From: Gemmatimonas sp.
GTDB taxonomy: Bacteria > Gemmatimonadota > Gemmatimonadetes > Gemmatimonadales > Gemmatimonadaceae
Direction of reading: 5' to 3'
NCBI RefSeq assembly: GCF_027531815.1
Contig: NZ_JAPZSK010000006.1
Coordinates: forward strand, 372,001 to 436,000
DNA: 64,000 nucleotides
The notes beneath the pieces were generated by a model that had not been told where the DNA came from, did not search any database, and worked only from the letters and a program-made list of their open reading frames with translations. This document shows, in pieces, positions 17,505 to 26,497 of the stretch. Every line of letters begins with the position of its first letter. Positions within the stretch are counted from its first letter, which is position 1. A program made the translations under genes and the position numbers.

Positions 17505-20500
17505 TCAGAACTCGTAGCGCATGCCCAGCTGCATCTGGTACCGGTTCCCCGAGCGCACGGCGCGCCCGAAGTTCGGGTTCACCCGGTAGCGGTACTCACG
17601 CGACGCCTGATCGAAGCCGATCACGTTGAGCAGCGTCTGGTTGGCGCCCGGCACCACCCGTACCGCGCCCCAGTTGTGATTGATGAGCGCGGCGGCGTTG
17701 AACACGTCCAGGGTAAGCAGGGCGTTCTGCCCGCGAATGCTGGGCAGCTTCTGCGTGAGGCGTACATCCACCTGCGTCACGAACGGATTGCGGATGGTGT
17801 TGCGGTCGGCGATGCGTCCGATGTTGTCGCGCAGGTACGCCCCGCCGAGATTGGCCGGGTTGTTGTACACTAGGCGCAGCGAGTCGGCAAAGCCCTGACG
17901 CAGCCCCGGCGTAGCGGGGTTGAAGATGAACGCCAGATCGTTCTGGTTGCCGAACGAGCTGCCGGCGCCCACGTCGTCGCCGTTGATGTCCTGCGCCACC
18001 GTGGCGCTCCACGGCGAGCCCGACTGCCCGATGATGCGCGCGCTGAACTGGAAACCCGCGATCTCCGGCGTGGCTCCGTACAACACCAGCTTGTGGCGGA
18101 AGTCGGTGTTGCTGGCGCCCCAGCTGGGCACGCGCGGATCGCTCGGCACCGGCGTGAACACCGACGTGATGGCGATGCAGCAGTTGAACGAGCTGTTGTC
18201 GCGCGTTTCGTTCCACGTGAACGAGCCGCTGAGGGAGCCGTTGCGCGGCAGACGCAGCGCTCCGTCGATCACAAAGGCCTTCTGGTGCTGCGCGGCGTCG
18301 CTGCGCAGCTCGAGCACACGCTGGAACTGCGAGAAAGGGCGCGCCAGAACCGGGTTGCGGCCGCCGGTGGCGGTAATGCTGCTCGCCGGTACGAAGACGC
18401 TGCGGCCGGCCTCGTTGGCGAGGGTGAACTCCGGATTGGCCCGCAGGTTGAGGTCGAAGTAGCGGTACAGCTCGCTCGTGTGCGAATACTGGGCGGACGC
18501 GCCGAGTGTGAGGTTGCCGTTGAAGAGGCGACGCTGATAGGCCACGTCGCTCTTCCAGGTGCGCGGCACCTTGAAGTTGTCGGCAAACATGTTGATGTAC
18601 GCCGGGCGCTGCGCGCTCCCCTGGGGGATGCCCGGCACGTTGGCGAACGATTGCCGGTACGACAGGAAGTCGGGGGTGGGCACCGCGGCACCGGTGAGCA
18701 GCACATCGGCGAGCTGTGTGCCGTCGTTCAGCATGTGGTTGATCTGCACCATGTAGTGCGGCTGGGCGGTGAAGTACCCGCTGCCGATACGGAACAGATT
18801 GGTGCCTGCCTCGCCGGGGGTCCACGTGAGCTGTGCGCGTGGCTGGATGGCAAAATCAGCCGGCGTCACGTCGGTGCGGCGACCGAACGCCTGCTCCACG
18901 GTGGGGTTGGCATTGGCGCCGGTGAGGAACGCCGACAGGTCGGCGCGCAGGCCGCCGGTGAGATTGAGGTTGGGACGCACGCGGTATTCGCCCTGCACGT
19001 AGGCACCGCCGTCGTACACCCACTGCCGCATGCGCGGTTCGAGGTTCTGCAACGGGACCAGACGTGCAAAGCTCGACGGCCGCCGCGCCTCGAGCGCCGC
19101 GAGATTGGGGAACTGGAAGAGTCCGTCCGTCTCGATGGAGACGAACATGGACAGGTTGTTGATCGAGTGGTCCGTACCCACCGTGAACGCCGACTTCTCA
19201 CCGTCCCAGCGCAGCACATTCACGAGCTGGTACGACTCCTCGGTCTGCAGCTCAGGGCTGGTGCGCTGGCCCCCGAACTGGAGGATCTGGTTGGTGCCCG
19301 TGCCGCCGCTCGGCAGCGCCGACGACACGTTCACCCACGCGCGCGGCAGACGGGTGTTCGGTTCGTTCTCCAGCAATCGGTTGGTGTACGCCAGTCGGAA
19401 GTCGTTGGTGAGCGCCGTGCCGAAGTTGCTCTTCACGCTGCCCATGACCTGCAGTTCGTTCGACTTCTGGTTGCCGCGGCTTTCCAGTACCGACAGCTCG
19501 CGGTCGGGGATGGAGTTGCTGTAGAACCAGTTCGAGTACGTCGTGCGGAGCGTGGCGCGGTGCGCGTCGTTCAGCTGCCAGTCGAGACGCCCGAAGATGG
19601 TGTTGAGCGTGTTGCTGCGGTCGAACAGCCCCACCTGCCGGCCGGCGGGAAGGCCGTACTGCGCCGAGAGGATGTTGAGGAAGCGCGCCACCGAGTCGGG
19701 GGCCACCTGCAGTCGGGCCCAGTCGGCCGCGTTGTCCACCTGCAGCGTGCTGAACGGCTCGGCCACCTGCTGGCGGTCGTATGCCACGAAGTAGTGCAGC
19801 TTGTCCTTCCTGATGGCGCCGCCCATGGCCCCGCCGAACTGCCAGTTCTCGAAGTTGGTGTTGCGCTGTCCGAGGAAGTTGGTGTTCGTGGTGAAGGCCT
19901 GGTTGCGGTTGTACGCGAAGAGCGACCCCTTGGTCTCGTTGGTGCCGGCGCGCGTGGCCACGTTCACCGCGCCCGCGCCCTGCCGGCCCTGCGTCACGTC
20001 GTACACGTTGGTGACGACTTCGAACTCCCGCACCGCCTCCACCGAAATGGAGTACGGGCCGCGCCCGAACCCGGCTCCCCAGAGCGTGTTCTTGGCCTGC
20101 ACGCCGTCCACGCGAATGTCGGTGCTCGTCACGCGGCCGCCGGCAATCGACGAACTCGACGTGATGATGCCGCCGGTACCCGCACGGCTCGTCGTGGGTG
20201 CAATGATGGCGAGGTCGGCGAACGAACGATCCTGGATGGGAAGCTGCTTGATCTCCTTCTCGCCCACCACGATGCTGCCCCCCACGCGCTCGGTGCGCTT
20301 GTTTTCGCGGTCGGCGCGCACGTCGATGGCGCTCAGCTCCTGTGCCGACTGATCGAGTGTGATGTCGAGCGGCACGCGATCGCCGAGATTGAGCATGAGC
20401 CCCGTGCGCCGCACCGGGCGGTAGCCGAGCTGGCGGATGGAAATGGTATAGGGACCGCCGATCGGCAGCTGGGGGAACACATAGCGCCCGCGGGCGTCGG

Positions 20501-20708
20501 TGGTACGCGACTGGGTGTTGCCGGTGGCCTCGTTGCGGGCAGTCACCGTTGCCCCTACCACCGGGGCCCCGGCGGCGGTGCGCACCTGGCCGGACACGAA
20601 CCCTTCCGTGGCCTGGGCAGGGAGGCGCGCGGGGAAGCAGGCGAGCGGGAGGGGCGCGGAGGCCAGCAGCACGGCTGCCGCGACTTTGCGAAGACGATCG
20701 GGGATCAT
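17505..20708 (-). CDS. Oar-like TonB-dependent receptor with carboxypeptidase-regulatory N-terminal domain
   Basis: This large (1067-residue) outer-membrane receptor probably imports or exports a peptide or glycan-derived ligand. After a signal peptide ending near LPAQA (about residue 32) comes a carboxypeptidase-regulatory-like beta-sandwich (about 37-115: GQVRTAAGAPVVGATVTA, GRYVFPQLPIGGPYTI). The TonB plug (about 125-250) shows LPIQDRSFADLAIIAP and IRVDGVQAKNTLWGAG. The rest is a long barrel ending in an aromatic residue (MRYEF), the signal for BAM insertion. This is the Oar/CirA-like architecture abundant in Gemmatimonadota and Acidobacteriota. The inner ATG at 20708 is preferred over one 20 codons upstream because it precedes the signal peptide directly. 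It is divergent from prs. Confidence 0.88.
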   Translation of the reverse strand: MIPDRLRKVAAAVLLASAPLPLACFPARLPAQATEGFVSGQVRTAAGAPVVGATVTARNEATGNTQSRTTDARGRYVFPQLPIGGPYTISIRQLGYRPVRRTGLMLNLGDRVPLDITLDQSAQELSAIDVRADRENKRTERVGGSIVVGEKEIKQLPIQDRSFADLAIIAPTTSRAGTGGIITSSSSIAGGRVTSTDIRVDGVQAKNTLWGAGFGRGPYSISVEAVREFEVVTNVYDVTQGRQGAGAVNVATRAGTNETKGSLFAYNRNQAFTTNTNFLGQRNTNFENWQFGGAMGGAIRKDKLHYFVAYDRQQVAEPFSTLQVDNAADWARLQVAPDSVARFLNILSAQYGLPAGRQVGLFDRSNTLNTIFGRLDWQLNDAHRATLRTTYSNWFYSNSIPDRELSVLESRGNQKSNELQVMGSVKSNFGTALTNDFRLAYTNRLLENEPNTRLPRAWVNVSSALPSGGTGTNQILQFGGQRTSPELQTEESYQLVNVLRWDGEKSAFTVGTDHSINNLSMFVSIETDGLFQFPNLAALEARRPSSFARLVPLQNLEPRMRQWVYDGGAYVQGEYRVRPNLNLTGGLRADLSAFLTGANANPTVEQAFGRRTDVTPADFAIQPRAQLTWTPGEAGTNLFRIGSGYFTAQPHYMVQINHMLNDGTQLADVLLTGAAVPTPDFLSYRQSFANVPGIPQGSAQRPAYINMFADNFKVPRTWKSDVAYQRRLFNGNLTLGASAQYSHTSELYRYFDLNLRANPEFTLANEAGRSVFVPASSITATGGRNPVLARPFSQFQRVLELRSDAAQHQKAFVIDGALRLPRNGSLSGSFTWNETRDNSSFNCCIAITSVFTPVPSDPRVPSWGASNTDFRHKLVLYGATPEIAGFQFSARIIGQSGSPWSATVAQDINGDDVGAGSSFGNQNDLAFIFNPATPGLRQGFADSLRLVYNNPANLGGAYLRDNIGRIADRNTIRNPFVTQVDVRLTQKLPSIRGQNALLTLDVFNAAALINHNWGAVRVVPGANQTLLNVIGFDQASREYRYRVNPNFGRAVRSGNRYQMQLGMRYEF

Positions 20709-20855
20709 CCTGAGAGGTGTGGAGGGTAGACGAGCCGCCGGGGTTCCCGCACGGCCCCTTACCGTCACCGTGCTCCGTCACAAGCCGGTTACCCTGCCCC
20801 TCCGTATTGGCGACGGACGTGTCACAGTCCCGCTTGTCACTTGGTGGAATGACCG

Positions 20856-20895
20856 CCGGACGGTCGTCCGACGGCTGCCGGACAGGACCGTTCGG
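20856..20895. promoter_or_regulatory. long hairpin/palindrome upstream of prs
   Basis: CCGGACGGTC (20856-20865) pairs with GACCGTTCGG (20886-20895), and the adjoining GTCCG (20866-20870) pairs with CGGAC (20879-20883), giving about 15 base pairs with a two-base bulge. It sits in the 320-base gap between the divergent Oar-like receptor and prs, immediately upstream of the likely prs promoter. An operator or a 5' structural element are both possible. The rest of this gap shows no further gene. Confidence 0.5.
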
Positions 20896-20896
20896 G

Positions 20897-20925
20897 TTCC
20901 GCTCTCTGCCCAATTCGCCTATCTT
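20897..20925 (+). promoter_or_regulatory. possible prs promoter
   Basis: TTCCGC (20897-20902) and TATCTT (20920-20925) are spaced by 17 bases. They would give a leader of roughly 100 bases before the ATG at 21029. The -35 box is weak, so this is a tentative call. Confidence 0.3.
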
Positions 20926-21028
20926 TCGAGGCTGTGGGTTCGGCGCGTTCCAGTACGTGGGAACGTGCAACGTCCCCCCGTTCCGCCCGTCGATTCCGTT
21001 CTGCCACCTTCACTCGCGCGAGCATCGC

Positions 21029-21997
21029 ATGAGCGCCGCATCGGACGTCCCCTCCACGTCCAATCCCCGCGGATTCAAGATCCTCTCCGGCACGGCCAAC
21101 CGGCCGCTGGCGGAAGAGGTGGCGCGCTCGCTGGGCGCGGAGCTGTGCAAGGTCACCTGCACGCGGTTTGCCGACGGCGAGGTGTTCGTGCGCATCGACG
21201 AGAACATCCGCGGCGCCGACGTCTTCGTGGTGCAGCCCACGAATCCGCCGGGTGAGAACATGCTGGAGCTGCTCCTGCTCATCGACGCTGCGCGACGGGC
21301 ATCGGCGGCGCGCGTGACCTGCGTGCTCCCGTACACCGGCTATGCGCGACAGGATCGCAAGGACCAGCCGCGCGTGGCCATCGGCGCCAAGCTCATGGCC
21401 AACCTCATCGAGACGGCCGGTGCCGACCGCGTGCTGGGGCTCGACTTCCACGCGCACCAGCTGCAGGGCTTCTTCGACGTGCCGGTCGATCACCTCTACG
21501 CGGCCCCGGTCTTCACCAGCTACTTCCGCCGGAAGGAGCTCAAGGACCTCGTGGTGGTGGCCCCTGACGTGGGCTCGGCCAAGATGGCGCGCGGCTTCGC
21601 GAAGCGGCTCGACGCGACCTTCGCCATCATCGACAAGCGCCGTCCCAAGGCCAATGTGGCCGAGGTGATGAACGTGGTCGGTGAAGTCGAGGGGCGCGAT
21701 TGCCTCATTCCCGACGACATGATCGACACGGCCGGCACCGTCTCCGAGGCGGCGCGGGCGCTCAAGAATCTCGGCGCCAACGACATCTACGTGTGCGCCA
21801 CGCACGCGCTCTTCAGCGGCCCCGCCGTGGAGCGCCTGTCGAATGCGCCCATCAAGGAAGTCGTGGTGACCGACTCCATCAATCTCCCCCCCGAGCGCCG
21901 CTTCGACACGCTGCGCACGCTGTCCGTGGGGGATCTGCTCGCCAAGGCCATCCGCTTCACGCATGCGGACCAGTCGGTGAGTGTGCTGTTCGAGTAG
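21029..21997 (+). CDS. prs: ribose-phosphate pyrophosphokinase (PRPP synthetase)
   Basis: This cytoplasmic enzyme transfers pyrophosphate from ATP to ribose 5-phosphate. The product PRPP feeds purine, pyrimidine, histidine, tryptophan and NAD synthesis. Visible motifs are CTRFADGEVFVRI near the N-terminus, the catalytic flexible loop YTGYARQDRK, VLGLDFHAHQLQGFFD, the VVVAPDVGSAKMARGFAKRL block and the PRPP-binding loop IPDDMIDTAGTVSEAA. The length (322 residues) is standard for class I enzymes. The ATG at 21029 begins the conserved part; a frame running further upstream crosses the hairpin and promoter region. rplY and pth follow after a repeat-filled gap of 233 bases. Confidence 0.95.
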   Translation: MSAASDVPSTSNPRGFKILSGTANRPLAEEVARSLGAELCKVTCTRFADGEVFVRIDENIRGADVFVVQPTNPPGENMLELLLLIDAARRASAARVTCVLPYTGYARQDRKDQPRVAIGAKLMANLIETAGADRVLGLDFHAHQLQGFFDVPVDHLYAAPVFTSYFRRKELKDLVVVAPDVGSAKMARGFAKRLDATFAIIDKRRPKANVAEVMNVVGEVEGRDCLIPDDMIDTAGTVSEAARALKNLGANDIYVCATHALFSGPAVERLSNAPIKEVVVTDSINLPPERRFDTLRTLSVGDLLAKAIRFTHADQSVSVLFE

Positions 21998-22002
21998 GAG
22001 AA

Positions 22003-22114
22003 GGGCGAGTCTGGTCGGGGGCCACCAACGCGAGTGGTGAGCTCCGAGTGAACGTTTCCAGTCATCGGTGCAACTGACCACTGGAAACTTCCACTCACCA
22101 CTCGAAACTCGCCC
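22003..22114. repeat. inverted repeat built of heptamers (element 3)
   Basis: The right arm reads ACTGGAA, ACTTCCA, CTCACCA, CTCGAAA in units of seven. Its complement lies in the left arm: CGAGTGGTGAG at 22031-22041 with CTCACCACTCG at 22094-22104, and GTTTCCAGT at 22054-22062 with ACTGGAAAC at 22080-22088. An outer GGGCGAGT/ACTCGCCC pair extends it. It starts six bases behind the prs stop codon. Confidence 0.8.
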
Positions 22115-22117
22115 GAA

Positions 22118-22176
22118 GTGGCAGGTGGCAGGTGGCAGGTGGCAGGTGCAAGTGCAGGTGCAGGACCGCAGGACCG
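22118..22176. repeat. tandem heptamer array GTGGCAG x4 plus degenerate units
   Basis: Four exact GTGGCAG units (22118-22145) are followed by GTGCAAG and by shifted GCAGGT/GCAGGAC copies. The array follows element 3 after three bases and lies within the leader region of rplY (start 22231). It shares the seven-base unit length but not the sequence of the other arrays. Confidence 0.9.
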
Positions 22177-22230
22177 GCCGGGACGACCACTTCCGGTTAC
22201 TCCCGAACCACTTTTTCAGAGGCAAGACGC

Positions 22231-22860
22231 ATGGCCAACGCTACACTCACCGCGAACGTCCGCGCCGAGACCGGCAAGGGCGCCGCGCGCAAGATTCGCC
22301 AGGCGGGGGACATTCCCGCTGTGATCTACGGTCACAACCGTGAGCCGCAGTCGCTCGTGCTCAACGCGCGTGAAACCGAGAAGCTCGTGAAAAGCATCCC
22401 CGTGAGCAGCACGGTGATCGAGCTCTCCGTGAACGGCACGACGGCCCGCACGCTCATTCGCGAGATCCAGCGCCACCCGTTCAAGCGCACCATCCTCCAC
22501 ATCGACTTCCAGGAGCTGGTGGCGGGCGAGACGGTGACGGTGAAGTGCCCGATCGTGTACATCGGCACCCCCGAAGGCGTGCGCCTCGAGGGCGGCATCC
22601 TCGACCAGATCATGCACGAACTGCAGATCCAGGTGGATCCGTCGAACATCCCCAACCACATCGACGTCGACATCTCGGCGCTCAAGGTGGGCAAGTCGCT
22701 GCACGTCTCCGACCTCACGGTGCCCGCGGGCATCAAGATCGTCGACGACGGGACGAGCACGGTGTGCATCGTGCAGCAGCCGAAGCAGGCGGCCGCCGCG
22801 CCGGCCGACGGCGCGGCCGAGCCGGAGCTCATCCGCAAGCCGAAGCCCGACGACAAGTAA
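22231..22860 (+). CDS. rplY: 50S ribosomal protein L25/general stress protein Ctc
   Basis: This 5S-rRNA-binding ribosomal protein has the long two-domain Ctc form (209 residues; the short E. coli form has 94). The N-terminal L25 domain shows RAETGKGAARKIRQAGDIPAVIYG and the RHPFKRTILHIDFQEL segment. The C-terminal TL5-type beta domain (about 98-185) includes GTPEGVRLEGGILDQ and VDPSNIPNHIDVDIS. A Pro/Ala-rich acidic-basic tail closes the chain. AGAGG at about 22216-22220 precedes the ATG. The 5' region is occupied by the heptamer array, an unusual leader for a ribosomal gene. pth follows 93 bases downstream, as in many bacteria, so the two are probably co-transcribed. Confidence 0.93.
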   Translation: MANATLTANVRAETGKGAARKIRQAGDIPAVIYGHNREPQSLVLNARETEKLVKSIPVSSTVIELSVNGTTARTLIREIQRHPFKRTILHIDFQELVAGETVTVKCPIVYIGTPEGVRLEGGILDQIMHELQIQVDPSNIPNHIDVDISALKVGKSLHVSDLTVPAGIKIVDDGTSTVCIVQQPKQAAAAPADGAAEPELIRKPKPDDK

Positions 22861-22953
22861 AGTCGTCCGGGTACAACAAACGGGGCGCGGCGTTCGCTCA
22901 GCATGGTCACTCCACGCTGGCGCATTCCGCGCCCCGCGCGTCTTCCCCTTCGC

Positions 22954-23526
22954 ATGAAAGTCATCGTGGGCCTGGGCAATCCCGGGCGCGAATACGACGC
23001 CACGCGCCACAACGTGGGGTGGTGGCTGCTCGATCATCTCGCGCAGCGCTGGCATTTTGAACCGTTCCGCAAGGACGGCGATGCCGTGAGCACCACCGGG
23101 CTGGTGGGCGGCAAGAAGGTCAAGCTGGTCAAGCCGCAGACGTACATGAACAAAAGCGGCGAAGTGCTGCGCAGCTATCTCAAGCGCGAAGGATGGAGCG
23201 CCGCGCAGGACCTGCTGGTGCTCGTCGACGAAGTCGCGGTACCCGTGGGCGAATATCGCCTACGCGCGGCCGGCAGTCCGGGCGGGCACAATGGACTCAA
23301 GAGCGTGGAAGCGCATCTCAAGAGCGCCACCTACCCGCGCCTGCGCATCGGCATCAAGCCCATCGACGAGCGGCGCCAGATCGGCGATCTCGCCGACTTT
23401 GTGCTGCACCCCATGCCGCGCGACGAGCGCGCGCTGGTGGAGGCTCAGTACGAGCGCATGTGCACGGCCGTCGAACTCTGGATCGCCGACGGCACGGAGA
23501 AGGCCGTCAGCACCATGGGGCGCTGA
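22954..23526 (+). CDS. pth: peptidyl-tRNA hydrolase
   Basis: This cytoplasmic enzyme frees tRNA from peptidyl-tRNA dropped by stalled ribosomes. The 190-residue chain has the N-terminal KVIVGLGNPGREYDATRHNVGW with the catalytic His19 and Asn20, then KPQTYMNKSGEVL, the LVLVDEVAVPVGEYRLRAAGS strand-helix and GGHNGLKSVEAHL. The second and third match the substrate-binding asparagine and catalytic Asp regions of Pth. The Asp expected in DD(L/I)..P appears here as VDEVAVPVG, where D-E replaces the usual D-D. The ATG at 22954 is used because the family starts with this sequence. It is convergent with an M28 peptidase gene; only 17 bases separate the stops. Confidence 0.93.
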   Translation: MKVIVGLGNPGREYDATRHNVGWWLLDHLAQRWHFEPFRKDGDAVSTTGLVGGKKVKLVKPQTYMNKSGEVLRSYLKREGWSAAQDLLVLVDEVAVPVGEYRLRAAGSPGGHNGLKSVEAHLKSATYPRLRIGIKPIDERRQIGDLADFVLHPMPRDERALVEAQYERMCTAVELWIADGTEKAVSTMGR

Positions 23527-23543
23527 CGGCCGTTCCGCGGTGG

Positions 23544-25175
23544 CTAGCGAAGCCGCGGATTGGTGACCCGCGGCGCCTTCTGGCAGGTGGGCCACGCGAA
23601 GGCGCCGGCACCGCTGCGCCCCGGCGCGATCTGTTCGGCCGTGGCGCGCTCGCGCGTGATCTTCGCGTCGTCTTCGCTGGCGAGATAGGCCAGCATGGCC
23701 ACCAGGGTCGCGTTGTGCTTGAGATCGTCCCACACCACCTTGTCGTACGTGTCGCGGTTGGTGTGCCAGGTGTAGCTCCCGTATTCCCAACTGGTGCCGC
23801 CCATGCCGAAGGCCGGCGCCCCGTGACAGGCAAAACTGGCGTCGTCGCTGCCGCCGCCAGACGGTGAACCCGGGATGCGCGGTGTCACCACGCTCGTGAA
23901 TTCACTCGGCAGCCTCGCCATCCACTGCTGCAGATGCACGCCGGCATTGGGAAGCCCACCGGCACCGATGCTGAGAATGCGCCCCGTGCCGGCATCCTGA
24001 TTGAAGAGTGCCTGCAGCCCCTCCACCACCTCGGGGTGATCCTCGGTGAAGGCGCGCGAGCCCACGAGACCATGTTCTTCGGCGGTCCAATGCCCCACGA
24101 GAATGGTGCGCTTGGGCTTGGGGTACACGACGGTCAGCAGGCGGAACGCTTCCAGCATGGTGAGTGACCCGGTGCCGTTGTCGGTGGCCCCGCTCCCGCC
24201 ATCGAAGGAGTCGAAGTGGGCCGAGAGCAACACATACTCTTCGGGCTTCTCGGTGCCCTTGATGGTGCCGATGGTGTTGAAGATGGGCTGCTCACCCAGC
24301 AACTCCGCGTCGAGGTTGAGGCGGAGGCGCGGCGACTGGCTGTTTTCGGTGAGCCGGAAGACGAGCCCGTAGTCTTCGCACGACAGCGCCACCGCGGGCG
24401 CGACGGTATTGTAGCTCTCGAACACGTCAATCGTGCCCCAGGCATTCTTGGGGCGCGACGTGATCACGCCGGCCACACCGCCCTGCTCGAGGCGTACACC
24501 CAGACTGCCGGTCCCGAGGGCGTTGCTGTAGCCGGTACCGCGCACGTTCGTGCCGCCCCATTCACGCTGCACGTCGGCCCGCAAACTGTCCATGCGCGCC
24601 TTGCTGGCCGGAGTGGCGTTGGCGACCCAGCTGTCGGTGGGGCGGCAGGTGGGCTGTGGTGCCGACACGAGCACGAACTTGCCCTTGGCCTGCGGCAGCC
24701 AGCGCGCGAATTCCGTGCTGTCGGCAAAGCGCGGCAGGATGACCGTGGAGGCGGTCACGTCCTTCGACTTCGTGCCGGGGCTCCACGCCAGCATCGTGCC
24801 TTCCAGTGTGCGCACCCGCGGTGACACGAGATCGATGTGCGAGTGGCCGCGGCGCCACCCGCGCCAGGTGCCGATGCGCTCGTTGCGCCCCGTTGCCCCC
24901 CACTGCTGGTAGAGCGACACGAGCCAGTCGTTGGCGGCCTTCTGCCGGGCCGTGCCCGTGAGCCGCGGACCAAGGGAATCGAGCAGCACCTGCCCCAGTC
25001 GCTGCACCTGCGAGCTGTCCATCCCCAGGCGCCAGAGACGCTCGAGCGTAGGCTCCGGCGTGGGGAAGCTGGCCGGCGTCTGCGCCGAGAGGGGTAGCGG
25101 TGCCGCGGCCAGCAGGAGGGCGGCCCCGCTTCGGAGCCAGGGAGCAGCGGGACGTGTCACGAGGGAGGAATTCAT
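23544..25175 (-). CDS. M28 family zinc aminopeptidase, secreted
   Basis: This 543-residue exported metallopeptidase (signal peptide ending at PLSAQT) probably removes N-terminal residues or digests peptides in the periplasm. The two-zinc M28 site is readable: LSAHFDSFDGGSGATDNGTG gives His and bridging Asp, TAEEHGLVGS the catalytic Glu pair, FNQDAG an Asp and YTWHTNRDTYD the last His. A protease-associated-like insert covers about 130-290. The ATG at 25175 is chosen because the signal peptide follows directly; a longer frame starts 12 codons earlier. Two short promoters must share the 44 bases between this gene and the divergent BNR lipoprotein gene. Confidence 0.88.
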   Translation of the reverse strand: MNSSLVTRPAAPWLRSGAALLLAAAPLPLSAQTPASFPTPEPTLERLWRLGMDSSQVQRLGQVLLDSLGPRLTGTARQKAANDWLVSLYQQWGATGRNERIGTWRGWRRGHSHIDLVSPRVRTLEGTMLAWSPGTKSKDVTASTVILPRFADSTEFARWLPQAKGKFVLVSAPQPTCRPTDSWVANATPASKARMDSLRADVQREWGGTNVRGTGYSNALGTGSLGVRLEQGGVAGVITSRPKNAWGTIDVFESYNTVAPAVALSCEDYGLVFRLTENSQSPRLRLNLDAELLGEQPIFNTIGTIKGTEKPEEYVLLSAHFDSFDGGSGATDNGTGSLTMLEAFRLLTVVYPKPKRTILVGHWTAEEHGLVGSRAFTEDHPEVVEGLQALFNQDAGTGRILSIGAGGLPNAGVHLQQWMARLPSEFTSVVTPRIPGSPSGGGSDDASFACHGAPAFGMGGTSWEYGSYTWHTNRDTYDKVVWDDLKHNATLVAMLAYLASEDDAKITRERATAEQIAPGRSGAGAFAWPTCQKAPRVTNPRLR

Positions 25176-25219
25176 CAGCGTGGGTTGTGAAGGGGCGGAA
25201 CGGCCCCGCACTTTAGTGC

Positions 25220-26497
25220 ATGCGCCGTCCCCCTAATCTGCTGACTGGCCGCGGTCGCGGCGCCTCCCGGCGTCGTGTGGCGGCCCTGCTGTCACTTGCT
25301 GTGCTTGGCGGCTGCGATGGCGGGAAGGCCTCACGCGATGGCGCCCTGCCCGCGGCCGATCCCCTCCTCGCGATGCCGTCGCCCGCTCCCCCCGGCAGCA
25401 ACACCCCGCATCTGGCGCTCGACGCGAGCGGCCGCGTGCTGCTCTCATGGACGCAGCGGCTCCCCGATTCGTCGGTCGCCATTCAGATGGCCACGTGGAA
25501 CGGCACCGCGTGGGACAGCACGCGCACCATATCCCAGGCGCGTGACTACTTCGTGAACTGGGCCGACTTTCCCGCCATCACGGCGCTGGGCAACGGGGAC
25601 CTGGCGGCGCACTGGCTGGAGCGCGAGGCGGGGGGCAAATACACCTACGGGGTGCGCCTGGTACGCTCGAGTGACGAGGGGCGCAGTTGGAGCGCCCCCG
25701 TTACCCCGCACACCGACGGTCTCGCCGCCGAGCACGGGTTCGTCTCGTTGTGGAGCGAGGGGGCGAGCGACGTGGGGCTGGTGTGGCTCGACGGCCGCAA
25801 GAGCGCCATGGCCGACAGCGCGCGCGAGATGACCATTCGCACAGCCTCGGTGTCGATCACGGGGGCCATTGCGCGCGAGGCGCTCATCGATGCGCGCAGC
25901 TGCGACTGCTGTCAGACGGGTACTGCGGCCACCCGCACCGGTCGCGTGCTGGTGTACCGTGACCGCAGCGAGGCCGAGATTCGCGACATTGCCATCGTGC
26001 GCCAGACGGCCACCGGCTGGACGGCTCCGGTACGTGTGCACGCCGATGAATGGCACTATCCGGGGTGCCCCGTGAACGGCCCACAGGTCGCGGCCATGGG
26101 CGACACTGTGGTGGTGGCGTGGTACACGGCGGCGCACGACACGGCGCGCGTGCACATCGCCCGCTCCGTGGACGGGGGCGCCACCTTTGCCCCCCCGGTT
26201 CGCGTGGACGACGGCGACCCCATGGGCCGCGTGGATGTGGTGCTCGACGATGCCGCCAACCCGGTCGTGGTGTGGCTCGAGCAGCGTGGCCCCGACGTGG
26301 CCGACGTGCTCGCGCGCACGGTGCATGGCAACGCCCCCGGACCCGTGCGGGTCATATCCCGTACCTCGGGCGCGCGCCAGAGCGGTTTCCCGCGAATCAT
26401 CCGGCACGGTGCCCACGTAGTGGCGGCGTGGACCAGCGTGAATCCACTGCAGGTCCACGTCGCTCGTTTTCCGCTCTCTCACACATCGACTCGATGA
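25220..26497 (+). CDS. BNR/Asp-box (sialidase-fold) lipoprotein
   Basis: This 425-residue lipoprotein has lipid attachment at Cys32 in LAVLGGC, after an Arg-rich N-terminus. The mature part is a six-bladed beta-propeller of the sialidase type. Asp-box motifs are seen in SSDEGRSWSAP and SVDGGATFAPP, and further blades in VNWADFPAITALGNGDLAAHWL and VNGPQVAAMGDTVVVAWYT. Catalytic Arg triads of true sialidases cannot be assigned, so an enzymatic role is uncertain. A CDCC segment (about residue 231) could hold a metal or a disulfide. The stop overlaps the ATG of the next M28 peptidase (ATGA), which suggests that both products work together on extracellular material. Confidence 0.8.
   Translation: MRRPPNLLTGRGRGASRRRVAALLSLAVLGGCDGGKASRDGALPAADPLLAMPSPAPPGSNTPHLALDASGRVLLSWTQRLPDSSVAIQMATWNGTAWDSTRTISQARDYFVNWADFPAITALGNGDLAAHWLEREAGGKYTYGVRLVRSSDEGRSWSAPVTPHTDGLAAEHGFVSLWSEGASDVGLVWLDGRKSAMADSAREMTIRTASVSITGAIAREALIDARSCDCCQTGTAATRTGRVLVYRDRSEAEIRDIAIVRQTATGWTAPVRVHADEWHYPGCPVNGPQVAAMGDTVVVAWYTAAHDTARVHIARSVDGGATFAPPVRVDDGDPMGRVDVVLDDAANPVVVWLEQRGPDVADVLARTVHGNAPGPVRVISRTSGARQSGFPRIIRHGAHVVAAWTSVNPLQVHVARFPLSHTSTR

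Noticed and set aside
18093..20729. Plus-strand frame of 878 codons opposite the Oar-like receptor
   Set aside because: Low-complexity antisense product with no family signal.
17226..22176. Tandem arrays as possible CRISPR
   Set aside because: Units are seven bases and contiguous without spacers, and there are no cas genes.
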